Shown one piece after another: positions 1-9,730 of a stretch of 64,000 nt of DNA. The notes under the pieces are model-generated. The model was not told the origin of the DNA. It made no database searches and saw only the letters and a program-made list of their open reading frames with translations. Each line of letters opens with the position of its first letter. Position 1 is the stretch's first letter. The translations under genes were made by a program, and so were the position numbers. The stretch is from assembly GCF_024679095.1 (NCBI RefSeq), contig NC_066512.1, forward strand, positions 11,747,097 to 11,811,096. The letters are read 5' to 3'. Source of the DNA: Eriocheir sinensis (taxonomy: Eukaryota; Arthropoda; Malacostraca; Decapoda; Varunidae).

Positions 1-246
1 CAGCTACGGTGAATCGAGCTGAGGTGATTAGCGCAGTGAGGACAGCTACGGTGAGTCGAGCTGAGGTGAGTAGCGCAGTGAGAACAGTTACGGTGAGTTG
101 AGCTGAGGTGAGTTGCGCGATGAGGACAGCAACGGTGAATCGAGCTGAGATGAGTTACGCGGTGAGGACAGCTACGGTGAGTCGAGCTGAAGTGAGTTGC
201 GCGTTGTGTTCAGCTGCAGTGAGTCGAGCTGAGGTGAGTTGAGCAG
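1..246 (-). repeat. 42-bp tandem repeat, about six units
   Basis: Units of 42 bp built on 'cagctacggtgagtcgagct' followed by 'gaggtgagt..gcgcagtgagga' repeat with a few substitutions each. The same repeat, inverted, lies at 17500-17830 inside the LTR element, so the array belongs to that element rather than to this locus. Confidence 0.85.
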
Positions 247-777
247 CGAGTTGAGAAGCTAGGGGTTGAGCAGCGAGGGGTTGGGCTGGGTAAGTTGGGC
301 TGCGTAAGCTGGGCTGCGTGAGTTGAGTGGTTGGCTGTTTAATAGATCCTGGAAGGGTTGAATCCGCACTCCAAAATCGCGAACCACGTAGACGGGTCCT
401 GAGCAGAAGAGTGTGCCCTGAAGGACACCGCTGTTGCAGAGGAAGAGTTGCATGTCGTCGTCAGGTATGGTGAAATCGAGCGGCGTGGAGATGGGCAAAC
501 GGCACTAGCGTAAACGCGCCGGGGGCCACGGCAGTCCGAGAGAGCGTCGAGGGAACTGCGTGTGAAGGCGCTAGCTGCCAGCATGCCAGGGGCCACAGCA
601 GGTTGAGGAGTGAGGGGCGCTAGCATGTGCCAGGGGCCGCTGCAGTCCGTGAGAGTAGAACGAACTGCGTGTACTATAGGCGCTGGCGCGTGCTAGGGGC
701 CACAGTGGCTCAGGGAGCGAACCACAGTGTTCAAGAAGGCACTGTAACACAACACTGCATGCTTAGTAGGCATTGTC
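1..777 (-). mobile_element. Inverted partial copy of the internal region of the non-autonomous LTR element
   Basis: Read on the minus strand, this segment follows the interior of the LTR element at 15585-18436. It matches from about 16880 to about 17830: the run around 'gtgttacagtgcctt', then the repeated 'cctggcac...gctagcgcc' blocks, then the 42-bp repeats. It is cut by the window start and similarity stops near base 777. Bases 259-498 on the minus strand stay open for 79 codons (motif IPDDD, then YVVRDFGVRIQPF), while the matching part of the other copy has a stop right after the DDDI. This could be a decayed gag-like remnant or chance. I infer a second, inverted family member. Confidence 0.75.
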
Positions 778-841
778 CGCCAGCGGCGGGCCGTTGCCCG
801 CTCATCGATATATTTGTATTTAATTGCACTATGTAAGATGT

Positions 842-1130
842 AAAAATAAAGAATGAAGATATCTTCGTAGCGCGTCACTGGATTCTTTCTAATAATTCAA
901 TGTCTTTTCTGTAATTAGGGGACCAGAATTGTACTACATACTCGAGGTGAGATCTTACCATTGAGTTATATAAAGATAACATTACTTCCGGCGTCTTGCA
1001 TTCGAAGTTTCTTTAAATAAACCCGAGCATAGTGTTGGCTTTGTTATATGCTTTTTTTACAGTGCTTTGCGTGTTTTAGGTCACTGCTGATAGTGACTCC
1101 AAGATCCGATTCATTCTGCACGACCTGCAT
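842..1130 (-). pseudogene. LINE E fragment (CR1-like reverse transcriptase, C-terminal part), antisense
   Basis: Minus-strand translation gives the post-catalytic part of a CR1-type reverse transcriptase: ESDLGVTISSDLKHAKHC, then KANTMLGFI, then HLEYVVQFWSPNYRKDIELL. These blocks are shared with the LINE E pieces at 53514-54195 and 61982-62812. A one-base shift follows 'HCKK', a stop follows 'MLGFI', and another stop sits just after 'ERIQ', so it is dead. The fragment includes neither the catalytic box nor the 3' UTR. Identification by motif order is secure; the exact clade is inferred. Confidence 0.8.
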
Positions 1131-1156
1131 CTCTCTCTCTCTCTCTCTGAATGAAG

Positions 1157-1335
1157 TGAATATTTATTTTTCCTATAAAAAAATAGCATGTATAGTTATT
1201 ATGTTTGTACTCGATCATAGTCTAATAACAATAACAATATATATTAGCAACCTAAAAAAAAAAAAAGAATCGGACATGAGCAACCTAAAAAAAAAAAAAA
1301 GAATCGGACATGAAGAATTATCCAATAAAGCCAAT
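1157..1335 (+). repeat. Dispersed repeat, partner of 38330-38466
   Basis: The stretch from 'gtgaatatttattttt' through 'catagtctaataacaataac' to 'atcggacatgaagaattat' recurs in the same orientation at 38330-38466, next to TACCGG-rich DNA in both places. The copy here carries a short internal duplication of the A-rich 'cctaaaa...gaatcggacatga' unit. It is probably part of a hAT-like non-autonomous transposon. Confidence 0.75.
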
Positions 1336-1530
1336 AAATAAATCCAATAATAAAATAACGGAGACGGGAACTATGATGGAAACAAAAAGCAGAAAAAATG
1401 GTGGGAACTTGGGAAGACGGTCAGCGAGGCAGTGACTCAGCAGCCAGCACAACATTCAAGGCTTAATTCGCCTCCACAGGGCCCATACCGCATGGCGACT
1501 GGCGAGCATCACTAAGATCCAACCGGGACC
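1336..1530. other. Unique-looking spacer, no feature seen
   Basis: Mixed-composition DNA with no long open frame, no clear repeat and no recognisable domain. Confidence 0.5.
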
Positions 1531-1685
1531 GGAACTAGTGGCAATAGTCAGTACCGAGTGATCATGATTGTACTCGGCACTCGGTACCGGTACCGAGTGC
1601 CGAGTAGAATGATGATTACTCGGTACCAACCAGTGCCGAGTGGTCAGTCTTGGTACCGGTACCGAGCAATCTGGTACCGGTGCTT
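1531..1685. repeat. TACCG-rich block with a perfect 36-bp palindrome
   Basis: Repeated 'ggtaccg' and 'cgagtgccgag' words dominate. Bases 1571-1606 form a spacerless perfect palindrome with 18-bp arms, centred between 1588 and 1589 (arm 'tactcggcactcggtacc'). Similar TACCGG-rich blocks occur at 40160-40245 and, more diverged, at 6604-6722. They look like subterminal repeats of a hAT-like transposon; that assignment is inferred. Confidence 0.65.
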
Positions 1686-2592
1686 CCCCACCCTAAAACC
1701 TCTGCGAGATATTTTGCGGCTGCGGCGGCGGCGCTTTCGTGAATATTTTCCCCTATTTTCAACAATAAATAGTCCTTGAATTGGATTTTGAAAGCGTTTC
1801 CATGATTGTTGAACGTTTGTAGAAAAGATATATGAAAAGCTAGTGATGTTTCATAAGGTAGGTAATGAAATACTGGTATGGTACTAAAACGAATCTTCAC
1901 CTCGTGATCTATATGACTTTGTATGAACGGTGCTGGAGGTTGTATAGGTCTCAGAGAGTTTTCTGCATAAAGTATTACTCCCTGGCATCCGGTCCTCTTC
2001 TTTTACTAGGATTCATCCATTCTTGATGGGGGTATCAGGAGGTGTCAGCTCCCCCTCAACACCAGGCTCGGATGTTGTAGTGGCTGTAGAGGTTCCTCGA
2101 GTCTCTAGCTGCCTCCTCCTGGCAGCTATAACGCATTCTATCCTCCTCTGGGCCTTCTTAGAAGGTCGTGGCAAGTTTTCAAGCACGAAAACTGCGAGAT
2201 TTCTGCAGGGAAATACTGTATACCTACGCGTGACAAAGGCGGGTTGATAGCTGAGACGTGTGAGGAAGCAGATAGCACCCCGTGGCTCTGACTCACGATC
2301 CAGAGTTGCCAACTAGGAATGAGCGAGTGTTGTAGATAATTTTTAAAAATCGGGAAAAAAACAATTTTGGGTGATTTTTCTGCTAAGAGTACCACGCGTA
2401 TGCGCTTGAGAGCTCAGTGTTCCAAGACGCGCTGGCGCGGTAAATTCGGATAATAAAACATTTTTCCGACCCAATTCATCTACGTACATATATGTTAGTA
2501 TACCGTTAAAAAGGCCATGCTTTCTATAATTCTACGGAATTTTTTCGCAGAAAACTATTTGTTGGAGGTAAACCCTTGAAACTGACCCCTTA
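1686..2592. other. Intergenic stretch; one weak coding candidate on the minus strand
   Basis: Mostly AT-rich DNA without repeats that I can place. On the minus strand, about 2190 down to 2013, a frame reads as a charged tail (KKAQRRIECVIAARRRQLE, then an acidic Pro/Thr-rich end before a stop). It resembles the C-terminal end of a real protein, but I do not recognise it, and the upstream part of that frame loses coding character. It could be a decayed exon or chance. Confidence 0.3.
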
Positions 2593-3052
2593 AGGGGCTA
2601 TTACACTGAGCATATTGTTGTGCTGGAAGCTTCCCCCGGCGTCTATGGGCCTCTAGAAGGATCTATAGCCAAGAAAGACACAAGGCTTAGGAAACCAGTG
2701 TATGCTCTTCCTTCAATGCAGTTTTTTTTGCATACAATTCATGCCTGGGATCCCTCAAAGCTGGCATGTCCCGTAATTTCTCAATTAAAGTGGCCTCGGA
2801 GGCCTTGGTCCAGGCAACAACACTCATAGCTGTGCGAATGAAGGGACAGTAGGGTGTAGCTTCTTCCTCTTCTTGTTTCTTGTTATTGCTGATGATGATG
2901 ATGGTGAGTAATATCATCGTCCTTCGGTGAAATCTACCGTAGCTTTGGAAGATCGTGGACACGTCAGAAAACCACGGAAATGAGAACCACGCCACCGAAA
3001 ATCGTGGTTTGACTGATGAGCCACAGAAAATTTGCCCAGTGTAATAGCCCCT
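2593..3052. mobile_element. MITE, PIF/Harbinger-like, 460 bp with TTA target duplication
   Basis: The ends are inverted repeats: 'aggggctattacactg' at the left and its exact complement at the right, with similarity continuing for about 25 bp. Both sides are flanked by TTA (2590-2592 and 3053-3055). A 3-bp TWA duplication is the signature of PIF/Harbinger elements. There is no transposase frame inside, so this is a non-autonomous copy. Superfamily is inferred from the duplication and the GGG-type end. Confidence 0.75.
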
Positions 3053-3055
3053 TTA

Positions 3056-3880
<825 letters not shown>

Positions 3881-3881
3881 T

Positions 3882-4138
3882 TAATTCACAACGGCCTGAT
3901 CACGTGTTGGACTCGTAATCGCCAACAGGTACCCTCCCTACATGAGCAAGTGGTTTTTATCGTCGATCTATGGGTACTGCCAGGACCTCACACACCACAC
4001 ACCCCATCCCCCTTACTCAAGGGGGGACAACAACCATTCCTAGTCAACGGAAAGAATCCGGCCTGAGCGGGCTCGAACCGCCGCCCTGTCAGACCGTGAA
4101 GCCTGGCAGCGAAGCGCTGTACCAGTTGCGCCACGGAG
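3882..4138 (-). mobile_element. tRNA-derived SINE, (CA)n-tailed family, antisense
   Basis: On the minus strand a tRNA-like head carries an A-box-like 'tggcgcaactgg' and a B-box 'ggttcgagccc'. It is followed by a non-tRNA body ending '...atcaggccgttgtgaatt' and then (CA)n. Close copies are at 6001-6282 and 49951-50213, and a 5'-cut sense copy at 19130-19290. Both ends adjoin GT/CA microsatellite. Confidence 0.85.
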
Positions 4139-4139
4139 T

Positions 4140-4178
<39 letters not shown>
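4138..4178. repeat. (GT)n microsatellite
   Basis: About twenty GT units directly next to the head end of the antisense SINE, so this SINE has (GT)n on both sides. Confidence 0.95.
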
Positions 4179-4179
<1 letters not shown>

Positions 4180-4284
4180 AACTGTTTACACTGATAGAAT
4201 AAATAGGGAGGAAACTCGGGAATAAGGGAGAAAAGGCAACATAAAGCTTGTTGCCCACAACGGGACTACTTTTGTAAGAAGGGC

Positions 4285-4350
4285 GTTGCAATGGGCGACG
4301 AATCAAGGGCCAGTAAGGAGATGAGCAGCGAGGCCACGCGCAGCATAACA
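4285..4350 (+). mobile_element. SINE 3' fragment, (CT)n-tailed family
   Basis: 'tcaagggccagtaaggagatgag' followed by 'gaggccacgcgcagc' matches the end of the SINE at 8940-9220 ('ctcaagggccaaagcagcgg' and so on). Only the 3' portion is present and it is diverged. Confidence 0.6.
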
Positions 4351-4754
4351 TACGCCTCAACTTTACCGATACATGTAGTGACGAGAACTAAGAAGAATAA
4401 GAAGAGGAAGAGCTGCTAAGAGATGGTGGAAAGGAAAAAGAGAGTAGAAAAAACAAGAAAATGAAGTAGAGGAGCGGATGAAAAATAGGGTAAGGCATAT
4501 GAAAGCTCAGTAGTGTTGAAGTGTGATAGGGAAGTTTTATGGGAGGAGGAGGAGGAGGAGGACAAGGAAGGAAACGTAGATAAACGCGACGGCTAAATGG
4601 AAATATCCAGTCTGGATGATGGTATGGGCATAAAAATGATAAAACGAGAGGGGAATGACAAACAGCAAAGAAAATGACAGAGGGAAGGAAGGGGAATAGA
4701 AATTTCGAAGGGTGAGATAAGATATAAAAAGTTTTCAGGTTTAATGGAATGGGG

Positions 4755-4758
<4 letters not shown>
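4351..4758. other. Purine-rich spacer, no gene
   Basis: AG-rich DNA with short (GGA)n near 4542-4561. No open frame of interest and no recognised repeat. Confidence 0.5.

Positions 4759-4846
<88 letters not shown>
4759..4846. repeat. (CT)n microsatellite, 88 bp
   Basis: Perfect CT dinucleotide run. Confidence 0.97.
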
Positions 4847-4851
<5 letters not shown>

Positions 4852-4974
4852 GTCAAATGTACTAACACGGCTTACATATTTTACTTTTTTGAGCACAGAG
4901 GTAAAGTTTCTCTTGTATTCCATTATTATCTTAAGACCTTGTCAAAAACTTAAGAAATGCAAGTTTTTCCCTTG

Positions 4975-5125
4975 CCAGCCTTCACCCGTGTGCGGTGCGG
5001 CTAAGGGTTCACGAGGCTGTTCCTGACGTCACGCCGCGGCCCTAAGATTCGAACCACATTCCCCTGGGTCATCATTCCTATGGCTTGACGCTCTAATCCA
5101 CCGGATCGTTGCGTCCCACGAAGAC
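4975..5125 (-). mobile_element. tRNA-derived SINE-like fragment, antisense
   Basis: On the minus strand 'cgatccggtggattagagcg' resembles an A-box region and 'ggttcgaatctt' a B-box, spaced as in a tRNA-derived head, followed by GC-rich body. It does not clearly belong to the other three SINE groups here. Confidence 0.55.
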
Positions 5126-5942
5126 ATACAAATATAATCATCTAAAATGCCATCACATAAAATGAGAAACTAATGAAAATATGGATGGTGGCGAATTTGA
5201 AAGAAAAAAAAAGAAGATACCTATAACATCTAATTAACATATTAGTAACGCTTCTTTTCTCTCTGTAGGAGCAGCCTGGTGTGTGCATTAATAATATAAT
5301 AATCTACTAGTAAAGCATTGTTAGTCTCCTTCTAAAGTATTATATTTATACAATCTTATATAGACAAACATTGAAATGAAGAGGAACTCCAATCAGGCGA
5401 GTCAGGTGAAACCACCGAGACGCCCTCTAACGGCCACTAATGCCGGGAAGGCGATGGGACGTAATGGACAGGTGAAGGATATTTACCTGGCAGGGAGCGG
5501 GGACACGAATATTGGAGTCAGAGAAGAGGAGACGAAGGAATATGCATGATGTGTGTCGTCCGTCTTCACATCTCCATATATTGGTCAGTTAGTTTGTCTC
5601 TATTTCTCTATTTGGCTGTCTATCTATCTTCCATCTATCTGTCATTCAGTCTATCTATTTAAGTATATATCTCAATCTCTCACATTAGGAACACAAACTT
5701 TCTTTCATACCTTCTTTTCGTTATCTTATTTATGTCTCTCATCTTTCCTTTTCGACAATAATTCATCTCGATTCTCATTCCTTCCTCCCCTTCTTTTGCC
5801 ATGACCGCCCTCACACTTCTCTGCACACTTTTACTTTTTCTCTTCTTTTCCTTGACTCCTTCCTTCCTGCCCTTCGTTATCACCGCCTCGCACATCTCCT
5901 CACTTGACAGGTAGAAGTGAACATCATTACTTCTTTATCTCC

Positions 5943-5944
<2 letters not shown>
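5126..5944. other. Spacer, pyrimidine-rich in its second half
   Basis: AT-rich to about 5550, then CT-rich with imperfect 'ctatctat' and 'ttcctt' runs. I see no gene or mobile element. Confidence 0.5.

Positions 5945-6000
<56 letters not shown>
5945..6000. repeat. (GT)n microsatellite
   Basis: Perfect GT run next to the tail end of the adjacent antisense SINE. Confidence 0.95.
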
Positions 6001-6003
<3 letters not shown>

Positions 6004-6281
6004 TCACCACGGCCTGATCACAAGTTGGACTCCCTTTCGCCAGCAGGTACCCTCCCGACGTTAGCAAGTGCTCATTATCGTCGATCTCTGGGTACTGCCA
6101 GGACCTCACACACTACACATCCCATCCCCCTTGCTCAAGGGGAGACAGTAACCACTCCTAGTCAACGGAAAGAATCCGGCCTGAGCAGGGCTCGAAACCC
6201 CGCTATTTGGCCGTGAAGCCTTGCAGTGCAGCACTCTACCGATTGAGCTACCAGAGCGGTGTTGCTACCGGAGCGGTGTAA

Positions 6282-6282
<1 letters not shown>
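6001..6282 (-). mobile_element. tRNA-derived SINE, (CA)n-tailed family, antisense
   Basis: Close copy of the SINE at 3882-4138. The minus-strand head reads 'ggtagctcaatcggtagagt', a good tRNA A-box region, and the B-box is 'ggtttcgagccc' with one inserted base. It is bounded by (GT)n on both sides. Confidence 0.85.

Positions 6283-6321
<39 letters not shown>
6283..6321. repeat. (GT)n microsatellite
   Basis: GT run on the head side of the antisense SINE. Confidence 0.95.
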
Positions 6322-6323
<2 letters not shown>

Positions 6324-6339
6324 GATATCTTTTATGAAA

Positions 6340-6575
6340 AAGAAACAAAAAACAATATGAAATATGAAAAATATGAAAGATGATGTAACACGAAACGACG
6401 GGATTATGATTTGATGAGGAAAACGACACGGATAATGAGAGAGAGACACACAGAGAGAGAGAGAGAGAATTAATATACGCGAAATAATCCCAGGAAATAA
6501 GAACTCGGAGATGACGTTAAGAAAAAAAGACGATGGAATATAATATCACGGAGAAACGGAAGGAATCAATAAAAG
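6340..6575 (-). repeat. Dispersed AT-rich repeat; SINE-free copy of the LINE A upstream segment
   Basis: 'gatgatgtaacacgaaacga' and, after a short (GA) run, 'cgcgaaataatcccag' and 'gaaacggaaggaat' occur in the same order at 30985-31521, and inverted at 8830-9320. In those two places a ~290-bp SINE with long (GA)n lies between the blocks. Here only a short (GA) tract is present, so this resembles the pre-insertion state. Confidence 0.7.
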
Positions 6576-6603
6576 TAAGAGGATAAATATTATGTAAGAG
6601 GTG

Positions 6604-6722
6604 GGCGCGGTACTGAAAAATCAGTAGTGCGGTTGCGGTAGTGCGGTCCATTCTCCGGAGTAGTGCGGTCCCATTTTTTTCTTTCCCAGTGCGGTGTGCG
6701 GTACTGCGGTAGCGGTACTCAA
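6604..6722. repeat. 'gcggtact'-rich block, hAT-end-like
   Basis: Repeated 'gtagtgcggt' and 'gcggtactg' words follow 'gaggtgggcgcggtac', which resembles the left end at 38200 ('gagtgggcgggtac'). It may be a terminal fragment of a hAT-like transposon. No partner end was found nearby. Confidence 0.4.
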
Positions 6723-7289
6723 AATAAAAAAATACTTCAGTGTCTATCCTGGCTATCCAAACAAAGGAAACATGCTTAAAATAGTACAATTGCCCTAATT
6801 TACAATAGATGGGCAGAAAAGGACAGGGAGGGCGAGGGAAAGATATCTGAGTGGGACATATCATTTTTTTTGTGGTCAATACTGCAACTTTCCGAGGGAT
6901 GAGGGAGGGGACAGGGAAGAGGGAAGAGGAAAGATCAGCGTCATGTGAGGAGGAGGAAGTGGGAAGGAAGGAAGGAAGGAAGGAAGGGTGGTGCGACCTT
7001 GAATAACAGCTGCAGTAGCCAGGGAGGAAAGGTAGGGAGGATATGGGGAAGTGAAGGGGAAGGGGAGGAGGGGTGGAAGGGGAAGAAGTCTCCGGCGTTT
7101 GAGCGAAAACGAAAGATTACTAATATAGGAAAGTCATGACGGGAACAGTGTGAAACATTATTCAAATTGTCAAACATATTAAGACAAAACACATCAACTG
7201 GTAATAGCGAGACATCGACCGTGGGAAAGCTCTAAGCACTGGCATCTCAGGCCTCAGCGAAGCAACCACGTGGAAATTTGAATCGAGGA
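6723..7289. other. Spacer with purine-rich tract, no gene
   Basis: AT-rich, then 'ggaagg' repeats at 6960-6985 and other G/A-rich DNA. Nothing recognised. Confidence 0.5.
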
Positions 7290-7305
7290 GATAATAATAA
7301 TAGTA

Positions 7306-7368
<63 letters not shown>

Positions 7369-7377
7369 TATTATTAC
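7290..7377. repeat. (TAA)n microsatellite turning into (ATT)n
   Basis: About 25 TAA units that switch to 'attattatt' directly before the neighbouring element. Confidence 0.95.
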
Positions 7378-8121
7378 CTCCGCCAACGAAGTTGGGAGGG
7401 TTTTTTATTTTCGGTCCGGTCAGTATGTTTATTTATTTGTTTGTTTGTTCATGAGCAGTCTCCTATGCACTATTTTGAGGATATCTCAAGCAATTTTTCA
7501 GGGAAGCTTTATGTCCATCCAGAATAGAATCCATTAATTTTTTTGTCAGAGGTCAAAGTTCAAGGTCAAGGTCGCACAAAACGTCAGATTAGCCATAACT
7601 TCGGTTCTCGTCATCGTAGAGACTTCAGACTTGGTTCATATTTTAGCTCATGGAAAGACGCACCTTGCATGGCCTTGACCTTGACCTTTGACTTTGACCT
7701 CGAAAAGTTTGCAAAGGTCAAAGATTCCCAAAATAATTGAATTTCATCAAATTTCGAAACAAATGCTTCCATATGATGCGTGTCCATCCAAAATAGAACC
7801 TATTATTTTTTTATATCAAAGGTCAAAAGTCAAGGTTAAGGTCGCACAAAACGTCAGATTGGCCATAACTTCAGTTCTCGTCATCGTAGAGACTTCAGAC
7901 TTGGTTCATATTTTAGCTCATGGAAATACGCACATTGCATGGCCTTGACCTTTGACCTTGACCTCGAAAAGTTCGCCCAAGGTCAGTGTTCCAAAAAAAT
8001 AGAATTTCATCAAATTTCGAAACAAATGCTTCCATATGATGCATAGGATCACAGTTGATGACCATACCAATTTTCAGGACGATCTTTGGCGGTGTGCACT
8101 CTCCGAGTGCTATGCGTCTAG
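7378..8121 (+). mobile_element. Repeat element embedded in (TAA)n, copy 1
   Basis: Starts 'ctccgccaacgaagttggga' and ends '...gagtgctatgcgtctag'. Two internal direct repeats of roughly 267 bp (7513-7779 and 7782-8042) share 'cataacttcggttctcgtca' and 'gaaacaaatgcttccatatg'. Repeated 'caaggtcaaggtc' words give it a characteristic texture. A shorter inverted copy lies at 36371-36967. Both copies have TAA-type trinucleotide repeats at both ends. There is no coding capacity and the class is unknown; it could be a MITE or a retroposon. Confidence 0.8.
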
Positions 8122-8151
8122 TTATTATTATCATTATCATTATCATTATTA

Positions 8152-8192
<41 letters not shown>

Positions 8193-8193
8193 A
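8122..8193. repeat. (TTA)n microsatellite
   Basis: TTA/TTATCA repeats at the right end of the embedded element. Confidence 0.95.
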
Positions 8194-8603
8194 TCAAACA
8201 ATATTGATCTTGGCTACATTGAAAAGAGAGAGAGAGAAAGTGTTCTTGGAGAGAAGCGTATTGCAACACAAGAGGAGGCAATTCACAAGAAGAGAGGAAT
8301 AGGGCATGAATATATCAGGAGAGCCGGGAGGGAAATTAGGCGACCGAGGGTAATATGGAACAATACGAAGATGAAATATAATACAAAAACAAGATTGTAA
8401 ATATGAAGTGAAATTTTATTAACGCAGCGCTACAACGAGCAATGGATTTTCTTTTTCTTTTTTTATAGTAGAGAAGACAGTTCAGCGCCATGACAAAGCA
8501 GGAGAAAGCTCACTGCCTCTCTGCTGTACTGGTATTTTCATCCTCTATTCCTCTTTCCATTAAATTATCTCTTTTTGGACTGCCACACACTTCTCTCCTA
8601 TAA

Positions 8604-8642
<39 letters not shown>

Positions 8643-8829
8643 GCACTTACTTTTACATGTTTTTTTTTTTTTTGTAGCACTCGCCCTTTAGAAATTTACC
8701 TTTCTTCGTATATTCCCCCCCCCCCACACACACACATACACACACTCCTTTTCTCTCTAAATAAACATATTGGGTGCGGAGAAAGAAAAATATTCCATTA
8801 TCCTCTTCTTGCGTTTTATCGTCTTACTT
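8194..8829. other. AT-rich spacer with short (CT)n
   Basis: Contains (CT)n at 8609-8640 and poly-T at 8661-8675. Bases 8385-8436 ('gtaaatatgaagtgaaattt...gcagcgct') resemble 9438-9490, a direct repeat about 1.05 kb apart. No gene seen. Confidence 0.55.
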
Positions 8830-8939
8830 CTATTAATTCCTTCCGTTTCTGTTTTTTTTTTCATATTTCATCGTCTTTTCTCTTTATGTCATCTCCAATT
8901 TCTTCTCTTCTGGGATTATTTCGCGGACATTCATCTCTC

Positions 8940-9218
8940 TCCCTCATGGAGCAGTGGTTTGCGTGCTTAGTTACGAAAGCGTGGCCGGGTTCGAATCCCG
9001 GCCCAGCAGTATGCGTGGAGGTCACCGAGCTGTTCATCTTCCCTTTTATTTCGGGATAGTTGAAAAATGGGTACCTGGGGAAGGTAAACTTTGACAAACC
9101 CGGACGTTACACTGGCCCGTGTCCCGGGGTAATGAGTTCTTCCCATCACAGGCTCAAGGGCCAAAGCAGCGGAGATGAGCACAAAGGTCACGCGGAGCTA
9201 TGCACCCAACTCTTTAAT

Positions 9219-9220
<2 letters not shown>
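8940..9220 (+). mobile_element. tRNA-derived SINE, (CT)n-tailed family, full length
   Basis: The tRNA-like head has 'tggagcagtggtttgcgtg' (A-box region) and 'ggttcgaatcccgg' (B-box). A body with 'ggtacctggggaaggtaaac' and 'ggctcaagggcc' follows, and the copy ends in (CT)n. Copies or fragments occur at 4285, 15435/18437, 20455, 31128 and 51990. Confidence 0.88.

Positions 9221-9221
<1 letters not shown>

Positions 9222-9280
<59 letters not shown>
9222..9280. repeat. (CT)n tail of the SINE
   Basis: Perfect CT run starting directly after 'tctttaattcat' at the SINE 3' end. Confidence 0.95.
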
Positions 9281-9283
<3 letters not shown>

Positions 9284-9730
9284 TATCCCGTCGTTTCATG
9301 TTACATCATCTTTCACATTTTGTTTTCTTCGCGCTGATCCGTTTTATTTTTCGAATAATATATATTTTTTTGCGTGAGGTGTTAATTATGTTATAAAACC
9401 GTAAATAATGTATAACAATACTAAAATAGAATACAATAAAGAAATGCAACGGCAAATATAAAGTGAAATTTCATTAGCGCAGCAATATAACGATCAGTTA
9501 TATTGCACCTACCGAACGGGCGTGAGCTACTCCCGGTGAGGATATATGGGAAGCGAGGAGGGTGCAAAAGCCCTTCAAAGACCCTTCCCATGTCCTCACT
9601 AACCGTTTCCCTTTTGTCTCATCAACACCAGAGAGCAGTTCAGCATGCTCTCTCAAGACAGTACCTTTCTCTTTCTACACCACACTACATTCACACAACA
9701 CACACCTTTTCCCAAAATTCAAAATTCAAA
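9281..9730 (+). other. Region upstream of LINE A copy 1 (5' UTR-like)
   Basis: AT-rich DNA, then 'gcaaaagcccttcaaagacc' and a C-rich leader ending in two 'aaaattc' repeats just before an ATG at 9731. The same leader precedes LINE A copy 2, so it is probably part of the element's 5' UTR, at least from about 9490 on. Confidence 0.6.
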
